Numbered from the stretch's first letter, positions 22,869-35,786 are shown. The stretch: 64,000 bases of DNA from Rotaria sp. Silwood1 (GCA_905250075.1 CAJNOP010000025.1:131669-195668); one strand, 5' to 3'. A program made the numbers and translations. The notes: generated by a model from the sequence alone, not told the origin.

Positions 22869-25730
22869 TTTTTATTCTTAAAGGTTAATGATAATGATGA
22901 GTTTGTTGATTTATTCGTGTATAGGGATACTTGTTATTCGTCAGAAAGTAGAAGAAATATTATTAGTTCTACTAGAAAATGTACAGTCTTATTATCCGTT
23001 TTGATAATAGAACGACGCAATTGAGAGAAAAGGAAAGCTTTTCCTTGCTACAAGCGTAGGAAAAAAACGACCGAATAACTTGTTGTACAAGAATAGAAAA
23101 AAGAAAATATAAGAATAGCACAGTGTGGAAGAATATAGAGATGTGTAACCTAATATATAGATCGACACTTTAGCATTGATACTGCCAAAAATGTATAACT
23201 TTTCTTTTTGTGTTATTCCTTTTACTATAATCAATAAAAATGCGATGTGATATTACAAAAAAACTTCATTAATCATTTGATTGAGAAAATATATATCTTA
23301 AAATATCTTGATAGTTTATGAATGTTTAGGTGTTGTTTTTGAAATTAAGAAATAGGGTGTACTTTTTTTTCGTTTAATCAACAAAAGAAAACAATACATT
23401 AATGCTTTATACATGTATTAAAGATTTCATGTTTACGTCTAGTGAATAGATTCGTTAAAAATCTGTGTACTTAATACAACTGAGAAAACAAAACAAAAAG
23501 AAAACATATTTCATGACATATTTTATATGTAGACTTAATTTTTTCTTATGTCGTACAAAGTATTTATCATGCACTGACGCGATTTCGACATTGGAAGTGT
23601 TTCTTGTAGAAAAAAATAACTAGTTTATTTCAAATAAGGAAATATTTATTCATTCAAAACTTTCAGTAAGATAAAATTACGCTTCAACATTTCAATAAAC
23701 ATGAAAAAAACATTTTTTGTAGGTTACTTCTATACTAACAATGGAAAGTCATGTACTGTAAATTAAAGCAATTTCTGATATTTGGATCAAGTGAATACTC
23801 TCACTATCAAACTAATTCTCTTAAAATATACGCTAGCTATAGCGCATACACTCCAAGATATTTAAATTTCCGAGTATATACAGTCAACGATATGTGCCCT
23901 TACTAGGGTTCGGATCTAAAAAGATTGCTCCCGATTAACTCTACTTGTTTGAGAAATATGTAGGGTGTGTTAGTGACCAAATCTAAAAAGTCGGAAAATA
24001 GTATCTCATGTTTTCGTTATGACTATTTGATTCCAATTAGAAAATTTCATTGAGAGTATCAAAGTACAGTTCGTCCAAGTCCGGATTCGACAATATTAGA
24101 TTTGGCAGAATCTCGCCTACACTTCAAAACTTCAACAGCATTTATTTTTCATTCTTTTTTGTCGTATGTTCGATAGAACTGGGTGAGTTATCTACGAAAA
24201 AAATAGTATTACGCATATTCAAAACTCATTTTACGAAAAATCCAGGAGGTCATTATTGTTAAAGATAAGGGTAATAGATACAACGTTCTACGATTGTAAA
24301 GCTGCTGTTATACATATGCAATAATTTTTTCTTATGTAATTTGTCGAGCTCTATCAAACCATGACAAAAAATAAATGCTGCTGAAATTTTAAGCTGTAGA
24401 CTTACGACGTATATTGTAAATACTTGGAAATTGGAATTTTTCGTTCTGCACAGACCATAGATAGTTCATATTTTAAAAAAGTTAGTTTGAAAGTAACAGT
24501 TAACTTACAGTACACGACTCTCGATTGTAGATCACTTTTTATTTTTATGACAACAATTTGTATCTATGAATCCTTATAGATACATCTTGCCAATTCAAGC
24601 ACAAATTTGTCATCATTTATGTAATAATACCGATCAGATTATTTTCTCATAAATGAATCAATTCATTACATGAACATGTATCTCAAATATACCATTCTCA
24701 AGCATGTATATAAGTCAAATCTCTTTATTGATTTTGTCATCATTTATTTTATTCAAAATATTATTCTCAGATCTGCGGACATGTTTGAATGATTTTTATA
24801 AACGAATGAAAAAAAAACAAAAAATTTCTAAATCAAACAAATGCCATTTTTTTACTTTTACTTTTTCTTGAAAAGACGTTTGGATAAAGAAAAACAAACT
24901 TGAAAAAAAACACTACCACTATTCAATCCGTTATGTTCTTGCGCTCCATGCGATTATACAAAAACAAACAAAACAAAAAGTATTCGGCATCTGTGTTTTT
25001 TTTATTGGGTGCAAATAAAAGAGAGAGAGAGAGAGAAAAAAATAAGGAAGGCGTATGATCACAATAAAACAGAAACAAAATCTAATACAAAAGGCAATTT
25101 TTTCTTTAGTAAGCGTAAACCCATTAGAATGCTAGAAAGTAAATTTTCGTATTGAGTGTATCAGTGTTTTCAATTACTTTTCTTTATAGATGAAAAAAAA
25201 ACATCTTGATTCAAAATTCTTTACATTTGTTTTTGATCGAAAAAAACACAGTAAACAGTAAGAACTTACGATGAAACAATCATAAAACACATCAGCTTGA
25301 GTTGGAAATGATATGTATGAGACCAATTTTGTTGTTTTCGGTCTCGATAGTTACTTTTTCAGTTCTCACCTTCCGGAGAGAACTATTTCAAAATGTATTC
25401 GTATCACATCTAAAAAATTCTTCAATGCTAGCTTTTGATTTATTTAATCGACACTCTTTTGAATTATATTCTAACTAGTACGATTTATAAGATAATTCAC
25501 TTGACAACAATAGAATATTTTACAGATAATATTTAGTTCTAATTCTAAAAATTTTTTCTCGAAGATTCGATCTTGTCCTCAGCAACTTCTCGTTCTCGTA
25601 GTATAGCAGGTCTGTCGTTGGTGAATAGTCTTGTTTTCACTATTAATTGATAATAATTGTATTTTAAAAAATTGTGTTTCAGATTTAAAAAAATCCTATC
25701 ATCTCTATAATTTATTTGTCATAAGCAACA
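22869..25730. other. intergenic, no gene seen
   Basis: No open frame here has family features. There is a GA dinucleotide run at about 25020-25040. TTTCAG at 25677-25682, about 50 bases before the CAP-gene start, could be a splice acceptor in its leader. Confidence 0.45.
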
Positions 25731-26632
25731 ATGAGTGGTAGTTCAAATGATGTCTTTAGTGATTTTGCGAATTTTTTCAAACAACTTTTTGCATTGGATA
25801 CACCCGATCAAATAGGTTCATTTTTTCAACAATATTGGTATGTTTGGTTAATCCTATCGATTGGTGTTGTTGCACTTATTACGGCAAATGTGCTTATATG
25901 TTGCTACTTCTGTCATCATCGAAAATTAAATGAAATTGATCCTAAAACAGGTGAAAAACGTTTACATAATAAAGATTGGGGTATTGCAAAACCAACACAA
26001 ACATTATTTATACCAATTGAACGAAATACACAGGAAGAAGCAGAAAATCCATTAATGATTGACGAGCTTGATGACTCAAAATTTGCTGTTGAAGCATTAA
26101 TGTCTCATAATCAACATCGTTTACAACATGGTGCAGCACCATTACAACAAAATGAATATTTAAATAAAGCAGCAACAGACTGGGCACGTGAATTAGTTAA
26201 AATGAATCAACTTAAACATAGTCCTGATCAATGGAGACGTTATAAAGGATCAGTATTGGGTGAAAATTTAGCTTATTTTATTGGACCTGTACTTAAAGGT
26301 GATCGGCTTACTGAGATATGGTATAGAGAATCTCAACGACATGATTTTAATGCTGATTTACAAGAAAATAGTCTTCATTTTTCACAATTAGTTTGGAAAA
26401 GTACAAAAGAAGTTGGTTTTGGTCGTTGTCAAACACAAGATAAAAAACAATGGTAAATTTTGTTTGTTTTTCTTTTTTTTGTTTTGGACATCGAAAAAAA
26501 TATATATATTTATATGGTTTTTTTTTGTTTAGGTATGGTGTGGCACTTTACTATCCACCTGGTAACTTTCCAAATCAATATGCAACAAATGTACAAGCTC
26601 GTAGTGCACTTGAAGACCATCGTCTTGCTTAA
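25731..26632 (+). CDS. membrane-anchored CAP-superfamily protein (GAPR-1-like)
   Basis: Exons 25731-26452 and 26533-26632 join over an 80-nt intron that splits a Trp codon (TG|G), giving 273 aa. One transmembrane segment (about 36-61, WYVWLILSIGVVALITANVL) is followed by Cys/His/Lys residues and a linker. A CAP domain runs from about 92 to the end. Visible CAP features are the N-x-HR helix (SHNQHRLQHG), LKHSP, GENLAYF and HFSQLVWKSTKEVGFG. These supply the two His and the Glu of the usual CAP cavity, and the GVALYYPPGN end strand follows. The closest plan is the GLIPR2/GAPR-1 group, which is normally lipid-anchored; here a membrane helix precedes the domain. The lack of a cleavable signal suggests a type II or III membrane protein. 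AATAAA lies at 26764-26769. Substrate and partner are not known. Confidence 0.9.
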
Positions 26633-26639
26633 ATATCAA

Positions 26640-28630
26640 TAGAAAAAGCCGTTTTTTCGAAGAAAATGTATACAAATTTGATTTTGGTTGATGGTTGATT
26701 ATTATTATTATTATTTTTTGATTTCTGTATATAAAACAAAGGTTGAGAGGCAACAATTGTTGAAATAAATGAATGGTGCAGATTCTTTTTTTTCAAAAAA
26801 ACAAAAGAAAGACGTGTGAGAGAAAAGAAAATAAACACTCACACCCACATCGTCAGGACGTCAGATCGTTTGCTTTCCTTGAAATTTAAACAGCTGATTT
26901 GATAAGAACTGGTTTGTTTTAACTATTTTCTATTAAACATTCAAGTAATTGACTTAATGATTTCACTTTTTGAAAGTAATATGGACATATTACTCTTAAT
27001 TTAAGTGAATGTGTTTTAATATTTGATCTGCAATTCATAGGGATCTTTTAGGTATAATTATCTGAAAATTGTTGAGACCTATATGAATATTTTATTTGAA
27101 ATCGTTAGAGAAGTATTTGATTATAATATTAATTACAACTCTTAGTTCATACCTTGGCATTTAAAAGAAATATCATAATATGCTATCTGTAAACATTTAA
27201 TAACTTTCAGAACACATTATTTGTTACTTTAGAAAGAATCCTAGTATAATGTCTATTTGTAACCATTTGAACACTAAGCTTATATTTTTTTTTGGGAGAT
27301 CGCTAGGAGTACTGCATCTAAATTTTCAATAACTATCTTCATATCACATCTGAGTTTTTGGGAGTAATTTGAACATGGTACAAGGACAATAGAGCCGATA
27401 GTTATTACAGTTATCTGTTTCTCAATAGGACATAGGATGTTGGATCTACAATTATGACATGTATTCTTTTATTCTTCTCAGTTTTATTTAGTTATTAAAT
27501 GATTTTTGAATCATTGAAATTGAATTCAAGTTTATTACGGAATTTCTCCAAATAATAAAAAGCTTTTGAGACGAGGCTTGTGTCAATAGATAAAGACAAA
27601 TGGGAGTAGACAAAACCTACAATGATTCGTGTTTTTGTCGATTTCTTTTCGGTTGGTGATAATTTTTCAATTTAGTGTAGAATATGTCATAAAAGAACGA
27701 CTGTCTTCTTTTCCACCTTATACTTCTCTGATCATACATAGAAATTTTCATCTAAAACTAATTTTTTTATTTATTGCAATAACAAGTATAGACTTGATGA
27801 AACTTCAGTATACGATTATTGTGATAAAATCTTTTCATAAGCAAAATTTTAAGTCAAAATGGCAATATTGGATTTTTATAAAGACATACCCTACAAATAC
27901 TAAAAAAATTGTCATCAATCAAAAAGAAGCCGACAAAGAAACGAATCATATTAGATTTTTGCCCATTCTCATTAGACTCTATTTAATGATACATGTCTCG
28001 TCTCAAGAAGTTTTTTATTCCTTGAAGAAATTTCTTTATCAGTGATCAAGAACAGCAGTAATTTTCATTCTTAGTTGTCTGGGATGGTTTCGTCATATTG
28101 AGTGTCTTTTCTATCATTTGCTTCGCTCTAGGATACACATAGCTAGTAGCCATAGAACCACCTGATTCGAACAGATCTCACTATCATATAAAATAATGGA
28201 TGTTTATGTTTCGTTTCTCTCGTAGACTTTCATTTTAAATAAAAGCTGAGTGTTATGCTTTTGTTTAAATTCAAAAAGAATCCATATAGACCCATGTATA
28301 TGTCACATTGATTATTCTGAGATGCCTTGCAAGGTAAAAATGTTTGTATTCGTACTGTTTTATTTCTCATATAACAATAATATGTGATCAGAAATATGGT
28401 TAATGAAGTGAAAATTTGAATATGTTTTTTTGATACAAAAATTATTTGTTATTGTTAGACATAAAAAGCATACATTCGACAGCACTTTATTATCTTACGT
28501 AAAAACTGGGTGCTCAGATGTTGCCTTTATCTCCTTACATATAAACGAACGAGTTAACAAATAGAGTCATCATTCTTATCTATTTATATTATTTGATTTT
28601 TTATCATCATCCATTTCTTCACTGACTAAA
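26640..28630. other. intergenic, one unexplained open frame
   Basis: A 138-codon frame at 27629-28045 (plus) is the longest unexplained one. Its composition (Ile, Phe, Leu, Lys) and lack of domain or nearby promoter look like chance in AT-rich DNA. A CACACCCACATCG fragment of the G-rich repeat family sits near 26837. Confidence 0.4.
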
Positions 28631-30220
28631 ATGACAACAGTAAAACTAAACGAAAGTTGGTCTCAAGTTTTACTAGATAAAGTTGTGTTTATAACAGGTG
28701 CTGGTGGAGGTATTGGCTCTGCTATTTCTCATACATGTGCATTGCATGGTGCTCGAGTAGTAGTATCTGATATTAATAAGGCAGCTGCAGATAAAGTAGT
28801 GACTGACATTCTTGGCAATCAAAATGAAGCATCGGATCGAATAATGAGTTTAGAACTTGATACAGTTGATGAACAAGCCATTGAACAAGCAGTAAAAAAA
28901 GTCGTGGATAAATGGGGTACAATTCATGTACTCGTCAATGCGTACGTATGAATATATTCAATCGAAGAAACAGTAGAGCTGAATGTGAATCATGTAAAAT
29001 TTTAATTAAGTCTTTTGTTTATTCTTTAGTGCAGCTGATTTTACTTTGGGCTTAATTGAAAATGTTTCAGCTGATGCTTGGTCGCATATTTTCAATGTAA
29101 ATGTTCGTGGTTATGCGTTAATGATTAAACATATTGTACCTTTGCTCAAACAGCAACGTTCAGGTTCCATTATTCAATTTGGTAGTATAAGTGGTTTAAT
29201 TGCTCAAGCTGGTTTTGTACCATATAATACTACGAAAGCAGCTGTAATACAAATGACACGAAATATAGCACTCGATTTGGGTCCATATAATATTCGATGC
29301 AATTCTATCTCTCCTGGTTGTATCGGTACGTTTTACTATAGACTATTATTTGTGATTTTATAAATAAGTATAGTTATAGGCACAAATTAAGAGTGATTAT
29401 ATTTTTAAGTCTTCTTCTCGATGTTAGTAGCTAGCAAGAATTTATAGAAAAGCATTTGTATAGCTGAAAGAATTCTCTGTTAGGATTGATGCGTCCAAAG
29501 ATTCCAGCAAAACTGCTTGGGTGAAGGCCTATAGAAAACTAAGATCCTGAAAATCAGCTTTCTGATTTGCATTTAGAGATTTCAATAAAAGACTTTATTT
29601 TATAGAGCAAATGATTCTAAATTCATGGTTTGATCACTCCATGACCTTTCTTTATGTTGGACGCTTTCGAGCCTTGTGTAAATTGCAAGCAGTTCAATGA
29701 GAAAAGGTCATGGAGAGATGATCGAACGCTTCTCATTGTGCTTAGAATCATTTGTTTCATCAAATATAACTTTTTCCTAAAAGCTTTGAATAGAGACAAG
29801 AAGGCTGATTTTAAAGGTCTCGATTTTTCGTAGATTCTCATCCAAGAAGTTCCACTGAAGTTTTCAAGTGTGTCAGCCATGATGGAGAATTCTTTCACCT
29901 ACACAAATGTCTGTTTTAGATTTTCTCTAGCTATAATCATCGAGAAGAAAATTTAAATATACAATTGCTCTAAAATTTTGTCCACCACTATACATGTATA
30001 TGCCAGTCATATTATAGAAACACCACCAATCTTGCAACTGGCGGCTTCGAGAAATCTAACAATGGAACAGTTTGTTCAAAATCGAGCAGAAACTCAATGC
30101 ATCCAGCGTATAGGAACACCACAAGAAATAGCAAATATGGTTGTTTTTCTTGCTTCGGATTTATGTCCATTTATTACAGGCGCTAACTTAACAGCAGATG
30201 GAGGTTATACTACTATTTAA
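28631..30220 (+). CDS. classical short-chain dehydrogenase/reductase
   Basis: Exons 28631-28941, 29030-29325 and 30018-30220 join in frame (phases 2 and 1) to 269 aa. The Rossmann cofactor motif is TGAGGGIG (22-29). The Asp after the second strand (VVSDIN) favours NAD(H). The catalytic set is Asn in NVNVRG (about 128), Ser in GSISG (156), Tyr169 and Lys173 (YNTTK). NSISPG and the end GANLTADGG are as in FabG-type classical SDRs. The usual NNAG is VNAAAD here. There is no signal or membrane segment, so a cytosolic enzyme is likely. The substrate cannot be told from sequence. The second intron (29326-30017) is nearly all a foldback repeat. AATAAA is at 30265-30270. It faces the RDH-like gene tail-to-tail. 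The FabG-like character leaves bacterial or fungal origin possible. Confidence 0.92.
29395..29965. mobile_element. foldback repeat inside SDR intron 2
   Basis: The arms are diverged reverse complements. Left GTCTTCTTCTCGATG pairs with right CATCGAGAAGAAAAT; left GCTGAAAGAATTCTC pairs with GAGAATTCTTTCACC; left GAAAATCAGCTTTCTG pairs with AGGCTGATTTTAAAG; left GCAAATGATTCTAAAT pairs with AGAATCATTTGTTTC. The unit takes up about 570 of the 692 intron bases. No coding capacity is seen. Confidence 0.8.
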
Positions 30221-30224
30221 GACA

Positions 30225-30850
30225 TACATGGTTATATAATCATTGCCGTAATCTACTAGTTAGAAATAAAGATTTTCTTTCATTTGATTATTATAATTAT
30301 ATCTATCAATAAAACAGCGGATAATAACTTATATTCTCCATTTAAAATAAATTTTTTTTTTAGAATTCCCTCAACAATTCAAAAAGTGCTAGCATAAGAG
30401 ATATTATAGATATAGGATGTCGAGGTAGTCGTGCTTTCGTGGTATCCATACCAGATGCGATGTTCTGAGTGCGATTTCTACTCAACTATCAGACACATAT
30501 CTGTCTCGATGTGGGTGCTAAAGAAACACACATATATGTCGTCTCTCTCAATAAGAGTGCTGTGATGAGTTATTCACGAAATTCAGACTAAGGTTAGGAT
30601 GGAAGCGATATTGAAGTGATCGTAGAACATGAGTTAAATGTTTATATAGTATTTTTATAATTGTTAAAGACATGAGAAAGGCGTTGAGAAGTTATGCATA
30701 GACGATTGAAACTTGAAACTTAAGTTGCATTCAATTCACTTGACTTGCTTATTTAATAACTAGAAAAGTAATCAATCAATTGAAAATATATGCTTGAAAA
30801 TCATTTATTAAAAAAACCTATAGAAAAAAAATGTAAAAATGTTCATAAAA
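30225..30850. other. tail-to-tail spacer between two SDR genes
   Basis: Both flanking genes end here. The plus-strand polyadenylation signal is at 30265-30270 and a minus-strand one (TTTATT) is near 30804-30809. A GATGTCGAGGTAG / CTCGATGTGGGTG pair near 30417 and 30512 belongs to the dispersed G-rich repeat family. Confidence 0.5.
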
Positions 30851-30854
30851 TTGT

Positions 30855-32085
30855 TTATTTATCTTCAATATCCTTAAGTTTTTCATTAATAACTTTCTCT
30901 GAATAATCCCACCATGCACTAGCTATTTCATCATTTTCTACGTATTTATTAGCTACTGGTATTGGTTGACAATCAGCATGATATGCACCAGGTTTAGCAT
31001 CATCTGATAATGCACAATAAAGATTTGTTTGTGCTCCTTCTAATGGTGTTTTAAATAATAAATATCTTATTGGTTTTGCTAATGTGCGTATATTTGTACT
31101 AACACTTATATGTCTATCTAATGGTGTATTGACGCCACCGGGATGTACCGAGTAGGAACATATTTTATGTGATGCATTAAAACGTCGTTGAAGTTCACGA
31201 GTAAATAAAATATTTGCTGATTTACTTAATGAATAAGCTGACCATCGTTGATATGTATTTGGATTACACATTTGAGTATAATGAGCTGCATCACAGGGTA
31301 CTTGCCATAGGGCATGACCAAGAGAAGAAACATTAACAATACGTGATGAATTAAGACGTGGTAAAAGAAGTTTCGTAAAATAAAAATGACCAAAATGATT
31401 AGTACCCATTTGTAATTCAAATCCATCTTTAGTTTTTGAGTAAGGACAAGCCATAACACCAGCATTATTAATTAGAGCTGTTATCGTTCTATTTCTATAC
31501 ATTAAAAACAAGATAAGAGAAAAAAAAAGATAAATGAAAACGAAATACATACGGATCTTCATTTTTCATAAATTCTTCAACACATGATTTTATTGATTGT
31601 AAATCAGATAAATCAAGTATGTAACCAACAACATTAGCTGATGATCGTGCTGATTTTTGTACATCAGCAACAGCTTCAGCCAAATTTCCTCGACGTGCAA
31701 ACAGAATCACTCGTGCACCTCGTTTTGCTAATTCAATTGCCGTTTCTTTACCGATTCCACCAGCAGCACCAGTAATTAAAAATGTTTGTCCTTCTAGATC
31801 AACACTTTGAATATCTGTAAATTGACCACCTCGAGCCCACCATCTCATAAGAAAGAATACAGCAATAAAATATAATAAAAGATATAAATAATTTGCTGAC
31901 AACCATGTCCAAATGAATGATGGTAGCAAAATAGAATAAGCCGACAAAAATAAAATAAGAATTGAAGAAACGAAAGTTAACAACGATCGTACTTCTGGTT
32001 GACGAAGTATAGTTACAAGGATCATTATGTACTGAACAACGTTGAGAGAGTAGAAGTAAAGACATACATATTGTACAGCATACAT
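30855..32085 (-). CDS. RDH11-14-like membrane short-chain dehydrogenase
   Basis: Exons 32085-31553 and 31494-30855 join over a 58-nt intron (phase 2) to 390 aa. The N-terminal 80 residues are unusually long and hydrophobic, with two or three membrane helices, one at about 35-58 and another at about 64-80 followed by RWWARGG. The enzyme domain has TGAAGGIG (105-112), Arg-rich RVILFARR (NADP preference), INNAG (187-190), VNVSSLGH (Ser234/235) and YSLSK (Tyr265, Lys269). HPGGVNTPL is typical of the retinol dehydrogenase 11-14/WWOX-related group. These are NADP-dependent reductases of retinal or lipid aldehydes on ER or mitochondrial membranes. The actual substrate is unknown. An internal Met (21) could be the true start, leaving fewer membrane residues. 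The family normally has one N-terminal anchor, so this extension is notable. Confidence 0.9.
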
Positions 32086-32119
32086 TTTGTATCCAGTAAA
32101 AATGAGACAAGATGTCTCT

Positions 32120-34319
32120 ACGGAAAATAGAAGATTTTAATTAGTGATTATCTTTCTTTTTAGTTTTGAATAGAAAAAATTGACAATCGATTTTAATCAT
32201 TTACTTTAAAATTGTTTTGCTCCAAATCTTTTTCATTAGTGACATCTATTAATATACTGTGGACACTAGAGACTTATCTAGTTCGTTCAAAACGGATATC
32301 ATTTATGATCTTTTTGTTGACAGTAAACACTGGCAAAACGGCAACTTACATCAGCAGTCGTATAATGTTCCATTACTTCACATAAGCCCGTCTGTATTTC
32401 CTGCTTCCAGTATCATAATGATATGTGAGCAGTATCTTTTAAATTGCCAACGTCACTCTTCTTATCAAAGCTTTGCTAATTACTTCTTAATCAAACATTA
32501 AGATGTATCGAGTTTTCTTACTCAGATTAGTCACTTCGTATTACTGTAAACGACGGTTTTTATGCTACATTGTGCCTTTATAGTAAGATCAATATTACTA
32601 ACCGTATTATTTCGTCAGGATAGTACGTATAGATATCGTTCAATTTATTGTGTTTTTCACCGATTTAAAAACATTCCCGGCTATTTGCCTTCGAATTTAC
32701 TATATTAAACATATAATATGAATAATACAGTAAAACACATTTTACGATGTTCATTTTCATTATATCAACAAAAATATCTTGTCATGTGTTGTTGTTGTAT
32801 GCTTCATTTCGTTTATTCAATTTCTATTTTCTTCATGTTTACTATAGCAAAAAAAATATTTTTTTTTTCTTTTGTCTACTCATCACACTATGAGTCCCGT
32901 ACTTTTCGGTCGTTTATCGATCTATTTTCATATGAAAAATCAAGTATTGTCTTTATTCAGTTAATGTCCAACAGCATTTCTTTATCTTGAAAAGTAACAT
33001 ATTTTAAAATTTTAATTTTATCATCTAATAAAACTTTTATTTCTCTTATCATGACTCATGACATTAGCAGTTCTCCAAATGCCATTAAAAGTGCATGATC
33101 ATCTTCTGTAAACATAAATTCACTGACATGAAAGGATCATACTCTTTTATTTTTGAATCTAACTAAATTTTCTACCAGCAATGTAGCATGTACATATAGG
33201 TTTCAGGCAAAGTTGAGATTTAGACAAAATTAAATAGAACTTTTCAAAGATTTAAAAATCAAGAAAAAATCGAAAAGAATGAAAGTCCAGGTCAGTGATT
33301 GAATCCAGTGACCAAATTTTTCTAGTTTCGAGCAAAGTTGATCATCGGATTATGCTTGCAAGTTCCTACCATCTTCCCGAGTTTTTCGACGAGACAACGG
33401 CCTGTATTTCTCGATTCGAAAATAGACAAGTGAACTCATACATTTATATCAAATTATGTTTAACTTGAATTGCTGTTTAGTTGAATCTAAGAAGTTGTAG
33501 AGTTCACCAATAGATTCCATTGAAATCTAGTTTATCGTAGGAGAAAACATATTTAACTGTCGGACACTGTTCGACTTCACATTAAGGCTATGAGTAGGCA
33601 TTGGTGAGACTAAGAAAGGCTTAAAATAATTCCGACCTACGATCTACTATTAAATAGTGATGACTGTTTGAATGAAATTTTTACAGAGACCAAGGTATTA
33701 TTGGAGAATTCGAAACAAAGATTTTCAAGTTGAAATTATATCTATAGCAAGTATGCCTTAGCCTAATTAAAAACTTCATCAAAATAGTCATAACCCATCA
33801 TTAGTAGATTATGAACCTGAATCATAGTCATAATGCTCAAAAACTTAATATGTTGATTTAGTTGTTCATAAAAAAATATTTTCGAACATCATTTTCTGAT
33901 GCCGACACAGAAGAAACCATTCGTGCATAGATTAGAATATGAATTAATGAAAACAAATATTCTATCTCTTTAAAAAGTAACAAGTATGTACTGTTTTTTT
34001 ACTGGAATTTTTTCTAAATAAAAGTGACTGATTAAAAACACAAAACGTGCTTAAGTAACTTATACTCTATAATTATTGAAAAGCAAAACAGACATACATA
34101 TTCATTTACATTGATTCTTTTAATTTGTCAATGTCAACGACTACTAGCGACTTACTCATTATATCGCATAAAACAATAATTGGTTATTTTTACAAACAAA
34201 TAAAAGACAAAATAATTTAGAGTCGCTACAATCAATAATTAGTTTTATTTCATCATCCATATCACATTCTAGAACATTGATTATTACTCAGCAAGTCTAT
34301 TTTCCTATATACAAATATA
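32120..34319. other. intergenic, no gene seen
   Basis: Short open frames at 32259-32501 and 32718-32990 have no family features, and the second is Phe/Ser/Tyr-rich low complexity. No RNA gene or inverted repeat was recognised. Confidence 0.4.
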
Positions 34320-34321
34320 TA

Positions 34322-34574
34322 CAGGGTGGCCCAAAAGTAAGGAAACAAAAAGGGTATTCTATAATGACGGATAACAGATTGTTAATGATATTTTTCATCC
34401 TTTTTATTGCTATAGATAGCTGAAATTTTTATCACATATATATCTAGTTAAGATCTTTTATTTCTGAAAGTTTCAGCTTCCGACATCAACAAAAAATACA
34501 AAAAGTATGATTAACAATCTAGTACCCGTTATTATAGCATATCCTTCTTGTTTCCTTACTTTTGGGCCACCCGG
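34322..34574. mobile_element. mariner-type palindromic MITE, 253 bp, TA target site
   Basis: Left end CAGGGTGGCCCAAAAGTAAG and right end CTTACTTTTGGGCCACCCGG are reverse complements. The element is bounded by TA at 34320-34321 and 34575-34576, the target duplication of Tc1/mariner elements. Inner arms continue the palindrome (ATTCTATAATGACGG with CCGTTATTATAGCAT, CAGATTGTTAATGAT with ATTAACAATCTAG). The right end lies 61 bases before the GHITM start codon, so the element sits in that gene's promoter or leader region. Confidence 0.92.
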
Positions 34575-34635
34575 TATATATGCATTTAAGATAAATTTAT
34601 TTGATTATTTTCTTAATAGATTAAAACAAAAGAAA

Positions 34636-35786
34636 ATGTTACCTTTACTTGCTCGTTTACCAACAATGCGTTTAAGTTCATCAGCATCGCTTCGATTATT
34701 GAAGCGAACTCAATCAATTGCTGTTAATCAACGAGCATCAAATCGACAACAACAAGCACTTATTCGAGGAGGAATAGCTCTTGTTGCCGTCGGTGGTGCT
34801 GGATATTTACTTAATAAAGTAAAAGCAAAAGAAAATTTAAGAAATTTATCTATTATATTCGTATATATTTAGGTTCTTAATACTCCAACTGTTGGTGTAC
34901 CAGGTACTATAACACAACCGAAACAAATGTCATTTGCTGATGCTGTTGAAGCCAATCGAGCTTTTTCTCCTGTTGTTAAAGAACATTTACGTTCAACTTA
35001 TGCTCATTTTGCTGGTGGTCTTGCAATGACAGGAACATTTGCCTATATTTTTCATCGAACTGGATGGTCAACACGAATTATGACGAGTAAGAAGTTTTTA
35101 TTTTTTGAAAATACATAATAATACAAACAAACAAAAAAAAACAAATCCTTTATTCTTTTTTTATTTCTAGTGAATAAATGGGCATATTTGGGTGTATCTC
35201 TTCTTGGTACACTTGGTGCTTTATTTGCAACACAAGCTATTGATGATCGACAAAATCCAGGACTTAAATATGCAACATGGGCAATATTTAATGGTGCTAT
35301 GGGTTTGTCATTAGCACCTATTTATTTTATGCAACCAGCTTTAATTGCTCGTGCTGCTCTTATGACAACTGGTATTGTTGGTTCAATTAGTGCTGTTGGT
35401 ATGACAGCACGACGTGAGCAATATTTATGGTTAGGAGGTCCCTTGAGTAAGTGCTAAGAAATTGTATGTTTATTAGAAAAAAATCTTCATTTAATATTCT
35501 AGTGGCTGGTCTTGTTGCTGTATGTCTTGCTTCGATTGGATCTGTTGCTTTACCAGCTACAGCTATTCGTACTCTATCTGTACTTCAAAATGTTTCACTT
35601 TATGGTGGACTTGCTGTTTTTTCTGGTTTTGTATTATGGGATACTAAAAAGATCATTGCACACGCAGAAAATGCTTATAGTACAAGACAATTATCACCCA
35701 TCAATGATGCAATTGGAATATATCTGGATTTTATTAATTTATTCATCAGAATTCTTATGATCATGAATAATCGTCGACGAAAATAA
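34636..35786 (+). CDS. GHITM: GHITM-like mitochondrial inner-membrane protein (Bax inhibitor-1 family)
   Basis: Four exons, 34636-34818, 34873-35086, 35171-35446 and 35503-35786, give 318 aa (human GHITM is about 345). Residues 1-40 are basic, Ser/Arg-rich and lack acids, a good mitochondrial presequence. A first helix follows (GGIALVAVGGAGYLL). The TMBIM core has about seven helices: HLRSTYAHFAGGLAMTGTFAY, WAYLGVSLLGTLGALFA, WAIFNGAMGLSLAPIYF, ALMTTGIVGSISAVGMTA, then GLVAVCLASIGSVALPATA and LYGGLAVFSGFVLWDTKKI. The end has NDAIGIYLDFINLFIRIL, the family signature with the conserved Asp of the pore region. GHITM acts in cristae organisation, cytochrome c retention and proton-coupled calcium exchange. 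The frame is open upstream to 34507, but that part is inside the MITE and is not used. Splice phases 0, 1, 1. AATAAA at 35862-35867. Confidence 0.95.

Noticed and set aside
27629..28045. 138-codon open frame on the plus strand
   Set aside because: Longest unexplained frame, but Ile/Phe/Lys-rich with no domain, no clear promoter, no splice context and codon use like random AT-rich DNA.
34507..34635. 43-codon in-frame extension of GHITM
   Set aside because: It is the right part of a palindromic MITE plus leader; the conserved protein with its mitochondrial presequence begins at 34636.
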